From assembly GCA_025345505.1 (NCBI GenBank), contig JANVCC010000077.1, forward strand, positions 1,771,656 to 1,835,655: a stretch of 64,000 bases of DNA, written 5' to 3'. A program made the translations under genes and the position numbers. Positions 44,836-58,800 of the stretch are shown here, piece by piece. Source of the DNA: Todiramphus chloris collaris (taxonomy: Eukaryota; Chordata; Aves; Coraciiformes; Alcedinidae). A model generated the notes under the pieces. That model worked only from the letters and a program-made list of their open reading frames with translations. It had not been told where the DNA came from and searched no databases. How positions within the stretch are numbered: position 1 is the first letter of the stretch; every line of letters begins with the position of its first letter.

Positions 44836-47800
44836 CTTCTTCAAGCCCTTGTGCTTCATTGCAAGTTAAAATTTGCTGATCCAGCAGACTGGTTGCAGCA
44901 GTGTCTCACAAGCCAGTTCCAACACATATGGTGCCTTTTCCTGCAGTTACTCTTTCTGTCTTTAATGATGATTAAGTTGGTTTGGCCTAACAAACAGTAA
45001 ATGCAAATTACTTCAGTGTCCTTCTTTTGTAGTTGAACTGCCTGCAAGTTGTGGGACCTATTTTACCCCACTCCTAAATAACACAGTAGTACTAGAAACA
45101 GGGAGTCTGAGAAGTTTGTTTTGGACCCTGTGTCCCCTAAGCAATAGATACTCTAGGTCCTGTAGGTAAATTCAGACTGACTTATTCCTGTTTGTCCTCT
45201 GGGATTTGTTGATGACATTCTTTGTAGGCAGTGCCAGTGCTATATGTTACATGAATCTGGGACACCTGGTCCTTGGATTGGAAAGTCATCATGTTCTTGT
45301 ACTGGTACTGTCAGGGTGGGGAAGCGGTGCTTCACTCTTCAGGAATCGACAACAAGTGGGCAGATTTTGCGGGCTGCTGGCCAGCTGGAAATGGTTTCCA
45401 GGCAGATCTAGCATTGAATTGCCGTTCTGGCATTGGTGATCTCCCACAGTCTCATGCTGGTTTTGCTAGCAAACATGTCTCTTTCAAGGCACACAGAGGA
45501 TGGTATCTTATTCTAGAGAAACCGAGATCTGCTTTTATGCCTTTCTCTATGTTTCTTTCCCTTTTTTTAGTTTATTCCCAGAGCCATCTCCAGGATGGGG
45601 AAAGATGAAGTCACCCTCATTCAGGTTGCTTCTTTCCCACTTTGTTTTGAGTGCCTGGCAGACTTCTGTAGTCTCAGTTCTATAAGCCACGGCTGTGGGC
45701 TGACTAATGAAAATGGATAGCTGATGCTCCAGGGATGTTCCTGTTGCCAGCATAAAAGTAACAGAGTGCAATGGGGCAAATGGAGGAGTCATTAGATAAA
45801 ATTGTTCCAACTTTATGGTCAACTTGTGTTATATAGCTGCAGAACCATAATATTAAAGTTTAATTGAGGGTATATTACACACCACCCATATTTACTGTTC
45901 AACATCTCTCACTGCCTAGGACTCTAATAATGGAGCAACTCAGAGTAGCCTTGTGCTTCAAGCCTGACAGATTTGAGCTGCGCAGCTTCAATTTTTGCTC
46001 CAATTGTGTTGTCATAACTGGATCATCTAAAGGTCAGGATGTCTCCTTGGGGTATATCAAAATAGATATTGTATCTTGTATCTCAATAACCATGTTTTAT
46101 TAAAACCTGCTTGCAAGCATCTCCCATCAAACATGGAAAGTGACTTGTAAAGTGGGTCAAACAACGTCCATCATCTACGTCAGCTGTATGCTAGTATTTG
46201 AGGTCACGAGGCATAGTATGTTGGGCTCATGGAGGTGTCAGGCAGCATCCCTTGCTTGACACCACGTTTGGGGCAGATGGCACTACAGACTGATAAAGCC
46301 TGGAGATCTCTAGTCCCTTGTTTTCAACAGAAACTTGCTCACCATTATCCTGCAGTGGGATCCTCATCGACGTGCCAAAAAAGGATGATTGATGGCTGCC
46401 TAAACAAGCAAACTTTGAAAATAATGTAGATCCCATAATCTGTCCTGACGTTAGCCCTGACTTTTCATAGCCCTTACGAGATTAATCTACAGAGAAACTG
46501 TAAAAACTTGTGTTTGCTCTGTTCATTATATCTCAGACAGACACATTCTCGTGTCATGGATAGGTGTAGCTGTTGAACTCCAGGTTCACAAAAAGGAAGT
46601 GAAACCCATGCTGAGCATGACTTAGTTGCTCTTGCTTTCATTAAAATAATCATTATTTCAGCTCTGGTTTCCCCCAGGCAGAGAGCAATAAAAAAGTAGA
46701 AAGGTTTTGGACATGGACAATGAGCAGCTGAAGGCTTTGGGAAAAGATTTTACATTAAGAGGTAGGGAAGATTGATATCTTTTATAAGAAGATAGCTAAC
46801 AGGTACAGAGTAATGAATGGGTGAGAAGATGGATGGGGACTTCTGTTCCCACCTGCTAATAATATGAAAGTCAGATTAGAAGGTGGTGAATTCACTCCTG
46901 ATGAAAGAAACTACTTGCTCACAACAACTGTCTACAAAACTTGTTGCCATAGGGCAAAGCACTGGGGCAAAAACTTGTAAACTCAGAAAAAAGAGGATGG
47001 GGTAAAATGATACCAGCTGGAATATCCAAAGCAATTGCAATGAGTAGAGTAACCCTGGTGTATTGAAAAGGCTCCGAGTGTATTAATTAGGGTATGATAA
47101 GAGTATGAGCTAAACTTTCCAGCTTCCCCCCCGCTCCCCCCCAGTGCTTTTTCTATAGTCACCTACAGCAGAGCTTATGGAGTGTGTTACTGGCTGCTGT
47201 CACTCAGACTGGAAGAGAGGGTGGCTGCTGCAGCGGCAGTGAAATGCAGTAATGCCTGATTGCAAATCATCTTTTTTGTCTCAGTCTTTCCATGATTGCT
47301 AAATTCACACACAGATGAGGATGCTTTTGCTTTTCCACTAAGTTACTGCCTATGATATTCCTTCCCAACCTGTCTTATATCCAGCATGACACTTTGCCTT
47401 TTGAATGTCTGCTGGGGGAGAGGCGGGGGGCTGGAGTCCTCCTGACAGTAGGGATTTAGAAATTGCTGCATTGACTCAGCCCTGGGATCTGGCTGGTCCG
47501 GGGCTCTGGATAGCAACAGCTAACATCGGGTATTTCAAAGGGTAGTGTGAGGCCACAGAACAGATTACTGCAACACAAAGCTGCCCTTTTATATCGCTGG
47601 TGTTTGTCCATAGAATTGGAAAAGCAAAGGTTGAGAGTTTGTTTGGTCCAAGAGCACAAAAGCTGGAAAATCCCGTTGCCTGGCTGATGCTAGTTAACGC
47701 TGATGTTTTGTATCCTCCAGGAAATTACTTATGTGCCTGCTTTAGGAAAAACAGATATGCTTACCTTAAACGGTAAGTTTATATGGTGGCTGTAAGTTAG

Positions 47801-48980
47801 TGTAAAAATAAGTAATACGTGTGTATAGTCTCACGGCCTACTTGTGTAGAGGACAGGACAGTGGGGTTCTTGTTTGGGAAACAACCCTGGGCTGGGCTGG
47901 GAGGAGGCAGCAGCAGTGGTCACTGAGGGCTTTTGGCATGTGGAAAATGGGTGTCCGTTTTGGACACTGCTGCAAGCTGTCTGCCTGTCGGGGGGGGCTG
48001 TTCTTGGGGGGTTGTTCCTTTTTTAATTTTTTTTCTGATGTTGCAAATTAGCATTTATAAGAATTATATGTGGTTTCTCTCTCTCTTTTGAAGTCCTGAA
48101 ATTATTGTTAAAACTGATACTAAAAAAGGGATTCAGTGAATTCTCTGTGGGAAAAAAAAGCATATTCCTTCCCTCGTCAAACACTTCAGTGTGTTGAGAG
48201 CCAAAAGCGAGGGGAGTTGCCCCTCTGTCAAATATCCATGGAGCTGCAGCTGGGGCACGTGGGAGTGGTTGCAGTGTCCCAGTCCTGTTCCTCCCCCTGC
48301 TGCCCCCGACAGACGAGGACAGCTGCTGATTAAAGAGAAGCATGAAAAAAAAGAGGTTGATGAACTTTCGAAGTGGAGGTAGAAAGGGAGTTAAATTTAG
48401 ACTACCTTCTGCAGTGTCATCTTCTATACTGCTGTGGAACTTGCTGTACTCCTTCCTCGGGAGAGGACAAACAAGACATGCCATCCTGCACACCAGATGA
48501 TAAATTTGTTTATAAGCTTTAATTGCCCTTTGGCATGAAAATGTGAAATGAGCTCAAGTAGAATGAGAAACCTTCTGTCAGGGCTAGTTGCATTTTCCTT
48601 GGAGAGAGGTGAATTAAAATGTCTTCTCATCACCTGTCTGATGCTGGAGACGCCCAATCCTGATCCTGCTGGAATCAGGGGAGTCACTGCTGTTTCTTTA
48701 GTGGGACTGCTGTTATCTGGAGGGGCTGAGAGATGAGAAGTGCTGCAAGAGTTGCTCAGAAAAAATAGAGCTGTGGTGGGAGAATTTTGGATCTGTGAAG
48801 GCTTTACCCAGGTGTCTGGGATCTGGAGGCACTCAAGAAACCATGGTGGTTCTGTTCAGCAAGAAGCATCAAACTTTGCTTTCTCCTCAAAAATGGAATA
48901 AGTATCTATTTTTGCTTAGAGAGATATAATCATCACCGAGGAGCTGCTGGCTCTTGACAATGTTTTTAACAGATTCCCCT

Positions 48981-49348
48981 CACAGAATCACGGAATTGTT
49001 GGAGTTGGAAGGGACCTCTAGAGATCATCTAGTCCACCCCCCCACACCCCCAAAGCAGGTTTCCCTGGGGGACATTACATGGGATTGCATCCAGGTGGAT
49101 TTTGAGCATCTCCAGAGGAGACTCCACAACCTCCCTGGGCAGCCTGTTCCAGGCTCCATCACCCTCACAGAAAAGAAGTTTTCGCTCATGTTTAGATGGA
49201 ACCTCCTGTGTTTGTCCTGTCACTGGGCATTACTGAAAAGAGTCCGGCTCCATGCTCCTTGCACCCACCCTTTAGATATATATAGCCCTTGATAAGGTCT
49301 TCTCTGTCTTCTCTTCTCCAGGGTAAGCAGTCCCCGCTCTCTCAACAG
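48981..49348 (-). mobile_element. CR1 LINE 3' fragment, copy B
   Basis: Same subfamily, orientation and landmarks as copy A: CACAGAATCACGGAATTGTT, GATCATCTAGTCCAC, GACATTACATGGGATTGCAT, CTCCACAACCTCCCTGGGCA, GTCACTGGGCATTACTGAAA. Compared with copy A it lacks about 16-19 bases after CCTCCTGTGTT and ends earlier, near CTCTCTCAAC. The sequence that follows (49349-49490) is GC-rich and not CR1-like. Confidence 0.93.
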
Positions 49349-49541
49349 CCGGTCCGTAGGGAGCAGAGCTCTAGAGCTCTCCTGCCCCTGCAGCGCTCCC
49401 AGCCAAGGTCCCCCATGGGTACCGCTGCCCAGCAGCACGCAGCTCCCGTCCGCAGCCAGCTGCCCGGTGTTACCCAGCAGCTGGTTTAAGGTTCAGGGCT
49501 GCTTCTCTCTCTGTTTTTTGTTGTTGTTGTGTTTTTGGGGC

Positions 49542-49560
49542 TTTTTTTTTTTTTTTTTTT
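49542..49560. repeat. Poly(T) run, 19 bases
   Basis: An uninterrupted T run preceded by T/G-rich sequence, about 285 bases upstream of WBP1L exon 1b. Confidence 0.95.
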
Positions 49561-49599
49561 GGTGTACTTTTTCAGAACTGCCCGCCCTGATGTCATTTC

Positions 49600-49845
49600 C
49601 CTCTTGCAAACACCCCGGCTGGGCTACGTCTGAGATATGTCACGGGGAGTGGGAGGAGGAGGAGGGGGAGCCAGCGAGTGCGTGCAGTGTCCCAGGACCC
49701 TGTTTACTTAGCGTTCCCAGCCGAGGAAGCCCTGGTTTAAATAGGATCGGAGGAGCGGGCTGCCCACAGCAGATGAGGAAATGGGCACTGTGGGGCTTTA
49801 AATTCCTGCCTTCCCATGCGCTGGTGCGGAGGATGAGCCTGCAGA
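49600..49845 (+). promoter_or_regulatory. WBP1L: Putative WBP1L alternative promoter and 5' UTR
   Basis: This moderately GC-rich sequence leads into exon 1b. A TATA-like TTTAAATA lies at 49736-49743, about 103 bases before the ATG. A second TTTAAA is near 49797. A modest CpG-richer patch follows the exon (about 49950-50100). The promoter role is inferred from the presence of a recognisable first coding exon. Confidence 0.5.
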
Positions 49846-49872
49846 ATGCCTTTCCTCCTGGGTCTCAGACAG
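49846..49872 (+). CDS. WBP1L: WBP1L alternative exon 1b
   Basis: The exon is the nine codons MPFLLGLRQ followed directly by donor GTAACT at 49873, in phase 0. This is identical to the N-terminus I recall for the short WBP1L isoform, and Gln-Asp is the expected junction with exon 2. A is at -3 of the ATG. The resulting protein would lack the exon 1a signal peptide, so membrane insertion would have to rely on the transmembrane helix encoded downstream of this window. The short length alone would be weak evidence. Match, phase, donor and position together make it convincing. Confidence 0.87.
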
Positions 49873-52800
49873 GTAACTGGCTTGGGTGCAGTGGGAGCTG
49901 CTCGCTCAGGTGGAGGATGTGACCGATTCCGTTTATTTTACCCCCCCCCCGTACGGCAGTGATTTCTGCCTCTCCCCAAAGGGAGCCGTACGAGCAGCGC
50001 TCCCCGGGCCATGGCGTTGATCGGGGAGCGCAGCGGGCACAGAGCCGCTGTTTGTCGGCGAGGAAGGAGCGAACCCGGCAGCCGGGGACAGAAAGTCTCT
50101 GGTTGTCGCTGCAGGCTTTGCGGCAGGGTGGCTCTTTGTGTCGTGCTCCTGTGCCGCTGCTGCTTGCTTGGGTTTCGGTGTACTTTCCACAGCCCTTAAT
50201 ACGGAATTGTGTTTACATTGCTGAAAAACATGCCAATCTTTGAACCGTTCGCTTCTGCGGGCAGTATTTTGCGTGTTAAGCTGTTACTTAATAATAATAA
50301 AAAGAGCCACATATATATCATGTCTGACAAAGGTCACCAAATGGAAAATGGCAGTGTGCTGTGATCCCCAGCTCGGTGTCTTTTTAATTGTTCCTGAGTT
50401 TGAGGTTAAACAAGAAACTTGGGATAATTTACTAGCTGGTAGTGTCGAGCGGAATGAGGAACGGTAGCAGCTGCCCAGCTGCTCCCCTCTGGAGGAGCCG
50501 CCAACTGCCTGTTCTAGGCTCGGGGAGAGCAAACCCTGGGTTTGCTCCGGGAGGCACGGCTGCAGGGGAATCGAACGGTAAACTCTTCCCAGCGCTGCTG
50601 GGATCTGCAGCCCACATTAAATAGATATTACATGATATCGGAGTGCTGCTTTCAGTTTCTAATTTAGAATTAAAAATTCAAGATTGGTCCGTAGCGAGTT
50701 TTAAACTACCTACTTCCCGTCGTTCAGAAACGAAGGCAAAAGGACTTGAGCACACTGCTGAGTAAACAGTGCTGTCTCTTTTTCCTTATCAGTTCAGGTT
50801 TTGGTGAAATGCAGCTCCCCCCTCCCTCCCACCCTGCTGAACTGAAAACAGTTTTACATAAGAAACTACCTCTAGCACAATGACCTTCTGTAATTGAATG
50901 CAATAGCTATAATAATAGTTCACTTGTTAGCTCTCGGGGCAAAGAGACTTTCCTAAAAACCTCGGAACTGAACCAGGGAGGGAAGTTCGGTCAAGAAGGC
51001 TGAATGGTTTTAGGTAACTTTTGACTGGCAGCGAGACAGAGCTGGTTTAAATAGCTCGAGTCTTACGGGTGTGTTTCTCTGTGGAGTTCCTATTTCTAAA
51101 GTAGTCTTTTTGTTTTAGAGACGTGTTTTGGACAAGTGAGGTACTGCGTAAGGTGTAAAACTCAGGTATAATTCGGCTTCGTTTGCTCAAACTGCGACCG
51201 TGGGCTGGATGGTGCTTTTTCCTCTGCTTGCAACTTTTCGGCATCGATACAGAGGCATTTACAGGAAGCAGAAAAAAAGGTGTTGCCTCAAAAACATGAG
51301 AGCAGAGCTCTTGACTATTTTTATCCACCGATGAAGGATATAGTGGGAAACAGCTGCTTGCAGAGCTGTTAGAACTTTTCTTACTTTTAATAATTTTGAG
51401 CTTCAGTTATTTTTAGGCTTAAATTTTTATGATTGTGTCCTGCATGCAGAAAGTATTCAGGAACTTCTTTTTCCACTTCTAAAAGAGTGGAAAAAAAGGA
51501 TTGTTAGTGAACAGTGCCATTTAATTAAAAGTTTGGGAGGAATTCAGGAACCTCTCATCACCTCTATTGTCTCTTGTGTTTGCACTCGGACTGTAAACAC
51601 TTGGTTGTCTGGGCTGCCTGTTGCTGCTGCTGTTCCCACTCAGCAGAGGGGCTGCTGATGCCGGGCTGTGCCTCGCAGCCCCAGGGCAGGGTCCCGGGCA
51701 GGGTGCCCTGCCAGGAGCTGGGTGCCAGGGTGGCATGGCGGCGGTCAGAGCCTCAGCTCCCAGGGACGGGCACCGCTTGCTCCTTGCCGTGCTGCATGGA
51801 GCAGCTGGTTCCCCTGGGTCTGCCCTCACTTCTTTGGGACCCGCTGGCACTGCAGCACGGCAGATGGACTGCCAAAGGCATGGTAAAAATAGGGTCTGTG
51901 GTTCGCTTGGGGTTTTTTTGTTGTTGCCGCAGAGGGGAATGATGTTTAAATGCCTAAAACGCTCAGTCGGCTCTGTCTGGCATCAGTGCAGTGTGGGTGT
52001 TTAAAGCTTCTGTCCCAGGAAACGTCATTGCAGAGAATCTCAGCTTTTAGTTTTTCCTCTTAGGGCTGCAGGTGGAAGCTTGACCACATTCATCTGGTTC
52101 ACTGCATAAATGTAGGGGGGGGGCAGGAATGCTAACGAATTGGATTCCTAACCTTTCCAGTTTTAACTTCAACTGCTCAAGGTTTTCATTGTCGATTTGT
52201 TTGGTGCTTTAAAACAACACAACATGAGACAGCCTCCTCAAAGCTTTGATTTCCTAGAAGCATTTATCTGTAAAGTGAAAGGTTTGGTACTACAGCTGAG
52301 AAGCTTCTAGCAAGGCGTGAAGGAAGTAAACACTTTCACGTGGCACCTAAAATGCGAGTGTGCAGTTCTGGGAGTCTTAAAGTGAAACTCGAGATAAACA
52401 AAAATGAAACCAGCTTTTAGTGAAACATAGCTAAGTGTCCCTGGTCTGTGTAAGGACAGTGTTCCTTTAAAGACTGTTGGAGTATTTCTCCAAGATAAAT
52501 GGATGCAACAAACCAATTTGCTCCTCAGATAAAGGTTAATAAAACCTTGGAGGTTCTGCATCTGCTGGGGGTGAAGATGGGTCTGCTGTTGCTGATTAAT
52601 CATGGTGATTGAAATGTAATTCTCTTGATGCTGTCATTAACAAAGCAATGAATATTGTGGATTAGAATTCCCATTTTGGAGATCTTTATTGTGCCTGAGA
52701 CAGCTCAAAGGCATCATTCCTCCCCCACTTATTATACTTCAAGTATTTGGATTTTTACATTTAACACTTTTTTTTTAAACTTTTTTTTTTCCCCACATTC

Positions 52801-55800
52801 AGCAAAATAACATTTGTGGTGCACTTCTTATGAAGAAATGTCCAGACTTGATTTATTTTCTGGCCTCAGTTGCTTGTCATAAGGCAGGCTTACAGGAATT
52901 TATCCCATCATGCTGGCAGGGGCTGGCACACAAGGTTCCAGTAACTCCCAGCAGTCAAAGCTGGTTTCATCTTTACCAATCTTACATACTTTTGTTAAAT
53001 TAAACCCACCAAAGGCACGACACTGGCTGAGACTGTGGATTTTTGCTTTTGTGTTCCAAAGGACAAACAAGTGTAGTGTTGATAAAGATGGGAGATGACT
53101 GGTGGCTTCAGTGCGTGCTCATCTGGGTGGACATCAGTCCTGAGCACCCCTGGTGATCCAGGGTTCCACTGCAGCTCTGCCCGTCCTTGCTGTGATCCCA
53201 CTGTTATGACCCAGACTGGACAGTGCAGGATGTAGAGGTTTCAAAATCCCCTTGTGTAAAATTAAGGTGAAACAACACCAAACTACTGTCCTCTGAAAGT
53301 ATCTAGTGATTTTTTTTGGTTTAAGATTAATTTTACTTAGGAGCTGAAGGGCAGCTGGCAAATCAGGAGCTTCAGTAAACCCTCTGACAAGATTTGACAT
53401 TCCACCCTATTATTTTTAGTAGTAATTTTAACTTACTACCACTTGAGTCTCTTATCAGACAGAGATGCTCATCTTCTTTGGTAGCTTTGTGTTTGCATTC
53501 TCATGAGCTGTTGCTGATGGGCTTGGCTAGCCAACACTGGTGATAGTCTGATGTGTGAGTTTGAGTAAGAGCCAAGTGGTAACTCATTTATAGTGGGTAT
53601 CAAATACAGTTTTTCCTGTTGATTGTTTCTAACCTATTTAAGATACTGACAGTCACTTCCATTACTCTGAGTGCTAAAAGGATATACATCGTTCAAATAC
53701 TGACTGCAGGTTACTCAAAACATGTATTTTTAATACTTTTTTTTCTGAAGATTTGTGTCACTTGCTTAAATCCATCCCGCTTTGTTGTTATGTGTGCGAG
53801 TGGGTACTGAAAGCAAGGGTCTGCTGTCTGCGAGTAATGAGATTAGTGAGATATCTAGGTCAGGATTTTCTTTTTCATTGTTAAATAGATGCTGATTACC
53901 CAAGTCCCCGATAAGAGACATGAAACCAGAAGGTCTGGAGCAGTCACAGGTTGGGCCTGAGTCCTGTTAAAACTAGTAGCATCTCGTCCTGCAGCAAATG
54001 CCAGTTTGGCCGTCTCCCTTTAGCCTGCTGCTGGGCTCTTCACTGTGTCCCGCTGTTTGTAAGCCTGTTATTCAGTTCCTTACCTCTGTCATTCCGTTAT
54101 TAATTTCCATCTCTTCCAGTTCAAATAGTAATTTGCTACATAGCACCTTGACAAATGCTGTACCAACGGCGCATACAGTGTTAGAGAGGTCTACAAAACT
54201 GGCTATCCTAGAAGGCAGGAATGGTGTACAACCTGCTGTCAGTAAATGCAAGTCACGTTTCAAAGGGTTCTCCGGAGTGTCTGGGTATTACCAAGGTTAG
54301 GATGGACACTCTGGCAGGTTGAATGACACGGGGAGGCCATATAAATTCAAGGTGTTCAGATTTAGGGTAACAGAGGCCGGATTTCTGTGGAAAGAGGAGA
54401 CAGAGCAAAATGGTTATTAGATCTCTGTGATACCAGCCACTGCTGGTTTTGGTTACCTGGTTAATGCCAGCTGAGGAGTCATCTTTTGTAGGTGGTTCAC
54501 TGCCAACTATGCACTTCTGAGCGTGGGCCGTGGCGTTTGTTGCTGCAGTTGCACATATTAATTTTCAGCTTGGAAAAAAGCCACAGTGGTTTGGAATTGG
54601 CTCATCTTCGTCTTTCTCCTTTTTGACATAGCAACGATATTCCCAGGTTAGCTGCTGACTTTGGAAGGTAGAAGAGTGTGAAGCACCTTGATCCTTTTAC
54701 TGTAATGGTACTCTGCTGTCAATCAGTTCTCATTTCCTTCCATTTCCTACACTAGCTTCAGATACAGTAAATCCTAACAGATACACAGCTATTAAACTCA
54801 ACCGTTTAGTACTGAAAACCTTTACAAAAGTAGGATAAGGAGGTCTGATTTCATCCTTTCTTGCAGCAAGGGGCAGTTCAGGCAACCTACAGATCTCCAT
54901 GAATGTCTTGATCATGCCCTAGATTTTGACCTTTAATTTGTCACGTAGACCTCCAGCAAAGGTCCAATACTAAACTGAAAGGTGGAGAAAATAGTTGGCT
55001 TTTTTCCTCTGGCACTGACATTAATGTTGGCTGTAGCTTCAGATGTGACAACGTATGGCACTGCCTTGAGTTCTCTTATACCTGCCACTGCTGGGTATTT
55101 TAAGGATTATTTCTAAAAGCACTTGACAGCAAAAGCGTGCTGGTGGCAGAGTTGCCGGCACAGTTGTGGGTTTATCACAAATGCCAAATGTCAACAAGAG
55201 AATAAGTTAAAAAAAAAAAAAAAAATTTCTTTTAATTCAGAGTTGCTTTATCATGTTTCTGACAAGTGAAAACTAATGCCAAATGTCCCATCTCAAATAC
55301 GAAGAGTGTCTCCAAATGCACTGCGATGATGTCTTCCCAACTCAAGCAGTTTTACGAGGAAGAGCCTGCACCAGCTTTAACAAATGGCCTCCGTTGCACT
55401 GGGCGGGGAGAGAACACAGACTCCACAACTGCAGGACCTTCTCCTGAGAGCTCCCAGCTTGGGAGTGTGCGTCAGGGTTCCAGTGATTCCGGTTTCTCAG
55501 ATCTGCATCAGCTCTTAGGGTGATGCCAAGGAGGCAGTGATGCACACGCAGCCTAGAGGACGTGCTGCTTTGCAGGACACAGCCAATCCCTTGAAATGAG
55601 CTGGAAGTCTCCTAGGCTTTGCAGGTGGGAGATAAGGGCAGCGTGCTCGGGCTGCTTAGTTGCGAAACACAAATACTCTGCTTTAATGGAGTTGAATGCT
55701 TCCCGAGAGCAGACCCGTGTAGATTGTTTAGTAATCCTGTCTGGAAGTGTCTGCAGTGGGCTGAGCAAAGGCTGGTGGGGGTGGATGTGCTTACCTGGAC

Positions 55801-58800
55801 AACAAGAAAACAAGGCTCCACCAGGGAAGCCTGTGCTGGGATGTGGTAGCCACTAGTTACTGGGGAAGAGAGTGCTTTCCTCGCCTCTCCCTTTTTTTCA
55901 TAAGACACCCTAAGGAAACCTCTGTAGTAGTTACAAGCGCTACTTGCAATGGAAACCAGAAACAAAGGCAGGAAGAGAAAATATGAGTGCTCCAACTCTG
56001 CTTCTGTGAGAGTAATTTTTTTTCCCATGTGTACTTTTCCTACCTATAAAGCTACTGTTTCAGCCCTGTGCCTTGTCCTGCCCGTGGTGTAATAAAGGAA
56101 ATGGTGTGCTTTTATAGCACAGACACGTGCGGTGTTATTTACAGGAGACATTTAGACTATAGAATAACTGTATTGCTGATGTGTTTTAAGTAGCTACAGT
56201 TTGGCAGCATATAACACAAAGAATGAGTGGGAGAAGTAAGTAGAAGAAATAGTACAGCACTGGTGGTGTGAAAACTGCAGGCTAGGATGTATCTAAAAAT
56301 TGAAGCCTGATTGAATTTCTTGGTGGTAGGCAGAAGTTTTCTTAACAGAAAATGTCAGAGTCTGTGTCATGGCCTGTACTGATGGCAGCGTATAGCCTCT
56401 TCTTGGATGCAAAACTGCAAGAAACTGTACAGTGGTTCAGCTTTCCACATAAATTAATCTTGACTTAAGTGGGGAAGAGGAAAGGTGACTGAAGCACTCG
56501 ATCCAAAGGAGACACTTGTAACGTGTCCCAGAACAATGCTCTCCTTGTGCCGGAATCTGCTTTGTAGACTTTATGAAGGTTTGTTGCCTTTACGCTTTTA
56601 TCTCTTTCCTTGTGCCAGGTTAAGTAACTTAGTGTTGGAGGTGCAGGTGGGCAGGGTTTGGGCCATGTGACCTGCTTGGGACCTTTTCCAAACAAAATTA
56701 TTCCTTGATTCTGTGAAACTGTTTGTAAACAAGGGTGATAGTTCTGGGTCTGACACGTGGCACCCAGTCTGATGGGTCCATGTTGCCAGAAACCTGTTGG
56801 TGGCTGGGCTGGCAGAGGGCTGCAGAAAGGTCCAGTAGAAGCTGCCAGGACTTTAAGGAGCATGGTTGGTGGCCAGCACTGCAAGCACTTTAAAACCCTG
56901 GACTTTCTAAACCGAGGGAGCTGAAAGCCAACTGTGAGACTATTCAAAGGTACAAGCACTTAGGCATTAGTGAGGAAGGTGATTTCTCTTCATCAGTGTG
57001 TAAAGGTGCTCCAGACAGTTAATTTGAACTCTGGATAGGAAGGCAGGATGTTGCTTGAGACTTGGTCTCTATAAGCAGGCAGGAACAACCTGCAGACCAC
57101 CAGCCTGGCTGCTGAGGCTCTTCTATTTAACATGTGCCCCCACCCCCTCATAGACCTGTTTGCCAGCTGGGCAGCCTGCACATAAGCATCTGAGGTTGCG
57201 GTAAAGGTCATTTCCAATATAATAAGGTTGGCAAGAGGGAGTCAGAAAGTTCACATAAAAGGATAACATGATGACAGTCTCTGAACACAGGACTGCTGCA
57301 AGTTCTTAAGTGGGAAAAATACAGTGATGTTGAAGCTGTTACAGGTCGCTGGTGCCAAAAGACACCAATGTGTTCCTTACTGCTACTCTTTGAAGCAGAC
57401 AACACTGAATGGAACAGATTTTTGGGGAGTAAACACAGGTGGTCAAGGGCTGATCAGCGTTGTGATTCAGAGGAGTTCCTAAAATGGCACTGGGCGACTC
57501 TGTTCTTTCACCAACTCCACACGATTAATTTGCTGGTTCAACAGCTCGCATTGATCTTCGTGTGTCACAACCGCAGACCTCAGCCCATCGCTTTCTGGCT
57601 TGTGCACTATCATCAACAGGATTGCAGTTTTGCAATGGGATCTTAATTTCTCAATTCTGTTGACGTGAGAGCCAAAATCTGTGCTATTTGTTAGTTAGGT
57701 TAACTCTACCAGGCCAATAAAAATGAGACTAAGTGTAAATAAACTAATAAAAACAGATAGGAGATTGGATGTGTCCTCTTTCTAGTTCTTTTACTGACTA
57801 AAAATACAGTTTTTTGAATGACTGGTGTGCCTAAAGCAGAAAATGCTCTGCTAGCTCAACAGTGTCTCCTAAAAGTTGCCACTGGCTGCTGCTATTAGAG
57901 ATGGAAACACCTCCTTACCCTGTGGGAAAATGTTGTGTCTGCTGTTGGCATGCAGCATCTGAAGAGAAGAATATCAAATGTTTGCTTTAGCTACCTGTAG
58001 TAAAGCAGCTGGACTGCTCTGTCCAGCAAAATGTACTCTTCCTGGCAAAAGGAGGCAGGTACTCCTTCCAGCTTGTTGCCTCTGCTTGGGTTTGCTGCTC
58101 TTTTTAGCTGGGTGCGTTTTGCTGGGCTTCTTGTTCGGGTTTTTTGGTTTGCTTGTTTTTCGTGCAGGGTTGGTACTTACAAAATGAATTCTTTGAATGA
58201 TAATAAACTGTAAGTGAAAGAAAGTAAAACGTTTAAGCTTTGTTACAGGTTTGTTTGCAACATCAGTGTTTTTTATTAAGATCTGTTTGTTTCTTAAGAA
58301 ACTGTGCAGTGCCTTCCAGGTTGCCCCAAAGCCTGCTAGAGGATGTACAGACCTCAGCCTGTAGAACGCTTCTGTTTTCCTGTGTTTTGTACATTTTTCT
58401 CACCATTTTTTTCAGACTAGCAGGAAAACAGAGACTGTTGTGAAGCAGCGCATCACGTGTGGGTTGAGACCTCACACCGTAGTCTTTTTCCTTCTTAAGT
58501 GTCCTGAGGACCTGCTGGGTGATACAGTACAGCTGATTTGGCTCTGCTCCTGGACTACTTCACAATTCCAGGAAGAAGTTTTACAGGAATGCTGATCTTA
58601 TATAAAGCACATGGCTAATTATGAAGGAATCATTTTAGATTGGAATCTCGTAGGAACATACTATAATTATCATTTAGATCTAAATGAATCCAAGCAGTCT
58701 TTTGTCAAGTTATAATGTTCTGTTTGTGAATGCATTTCCTCCAGTTGGCATTCAGCCCCAGTAATGCAGCAGTACTGTGTAAAATGTGGAAGAAATAACA

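Larger units (their letters stand above)
38194..48980 (+). other. WBP1L: WBP1L intron 1, between the CR1 copies
   Basis: About 10.8 kb with no recognisable exon. It contains a MIR-like fragment (40595-40640) and a possible second one near 44800. The rest is ordinary intron sequence, with C runs near 47127-47142. Confidence 0.75.
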
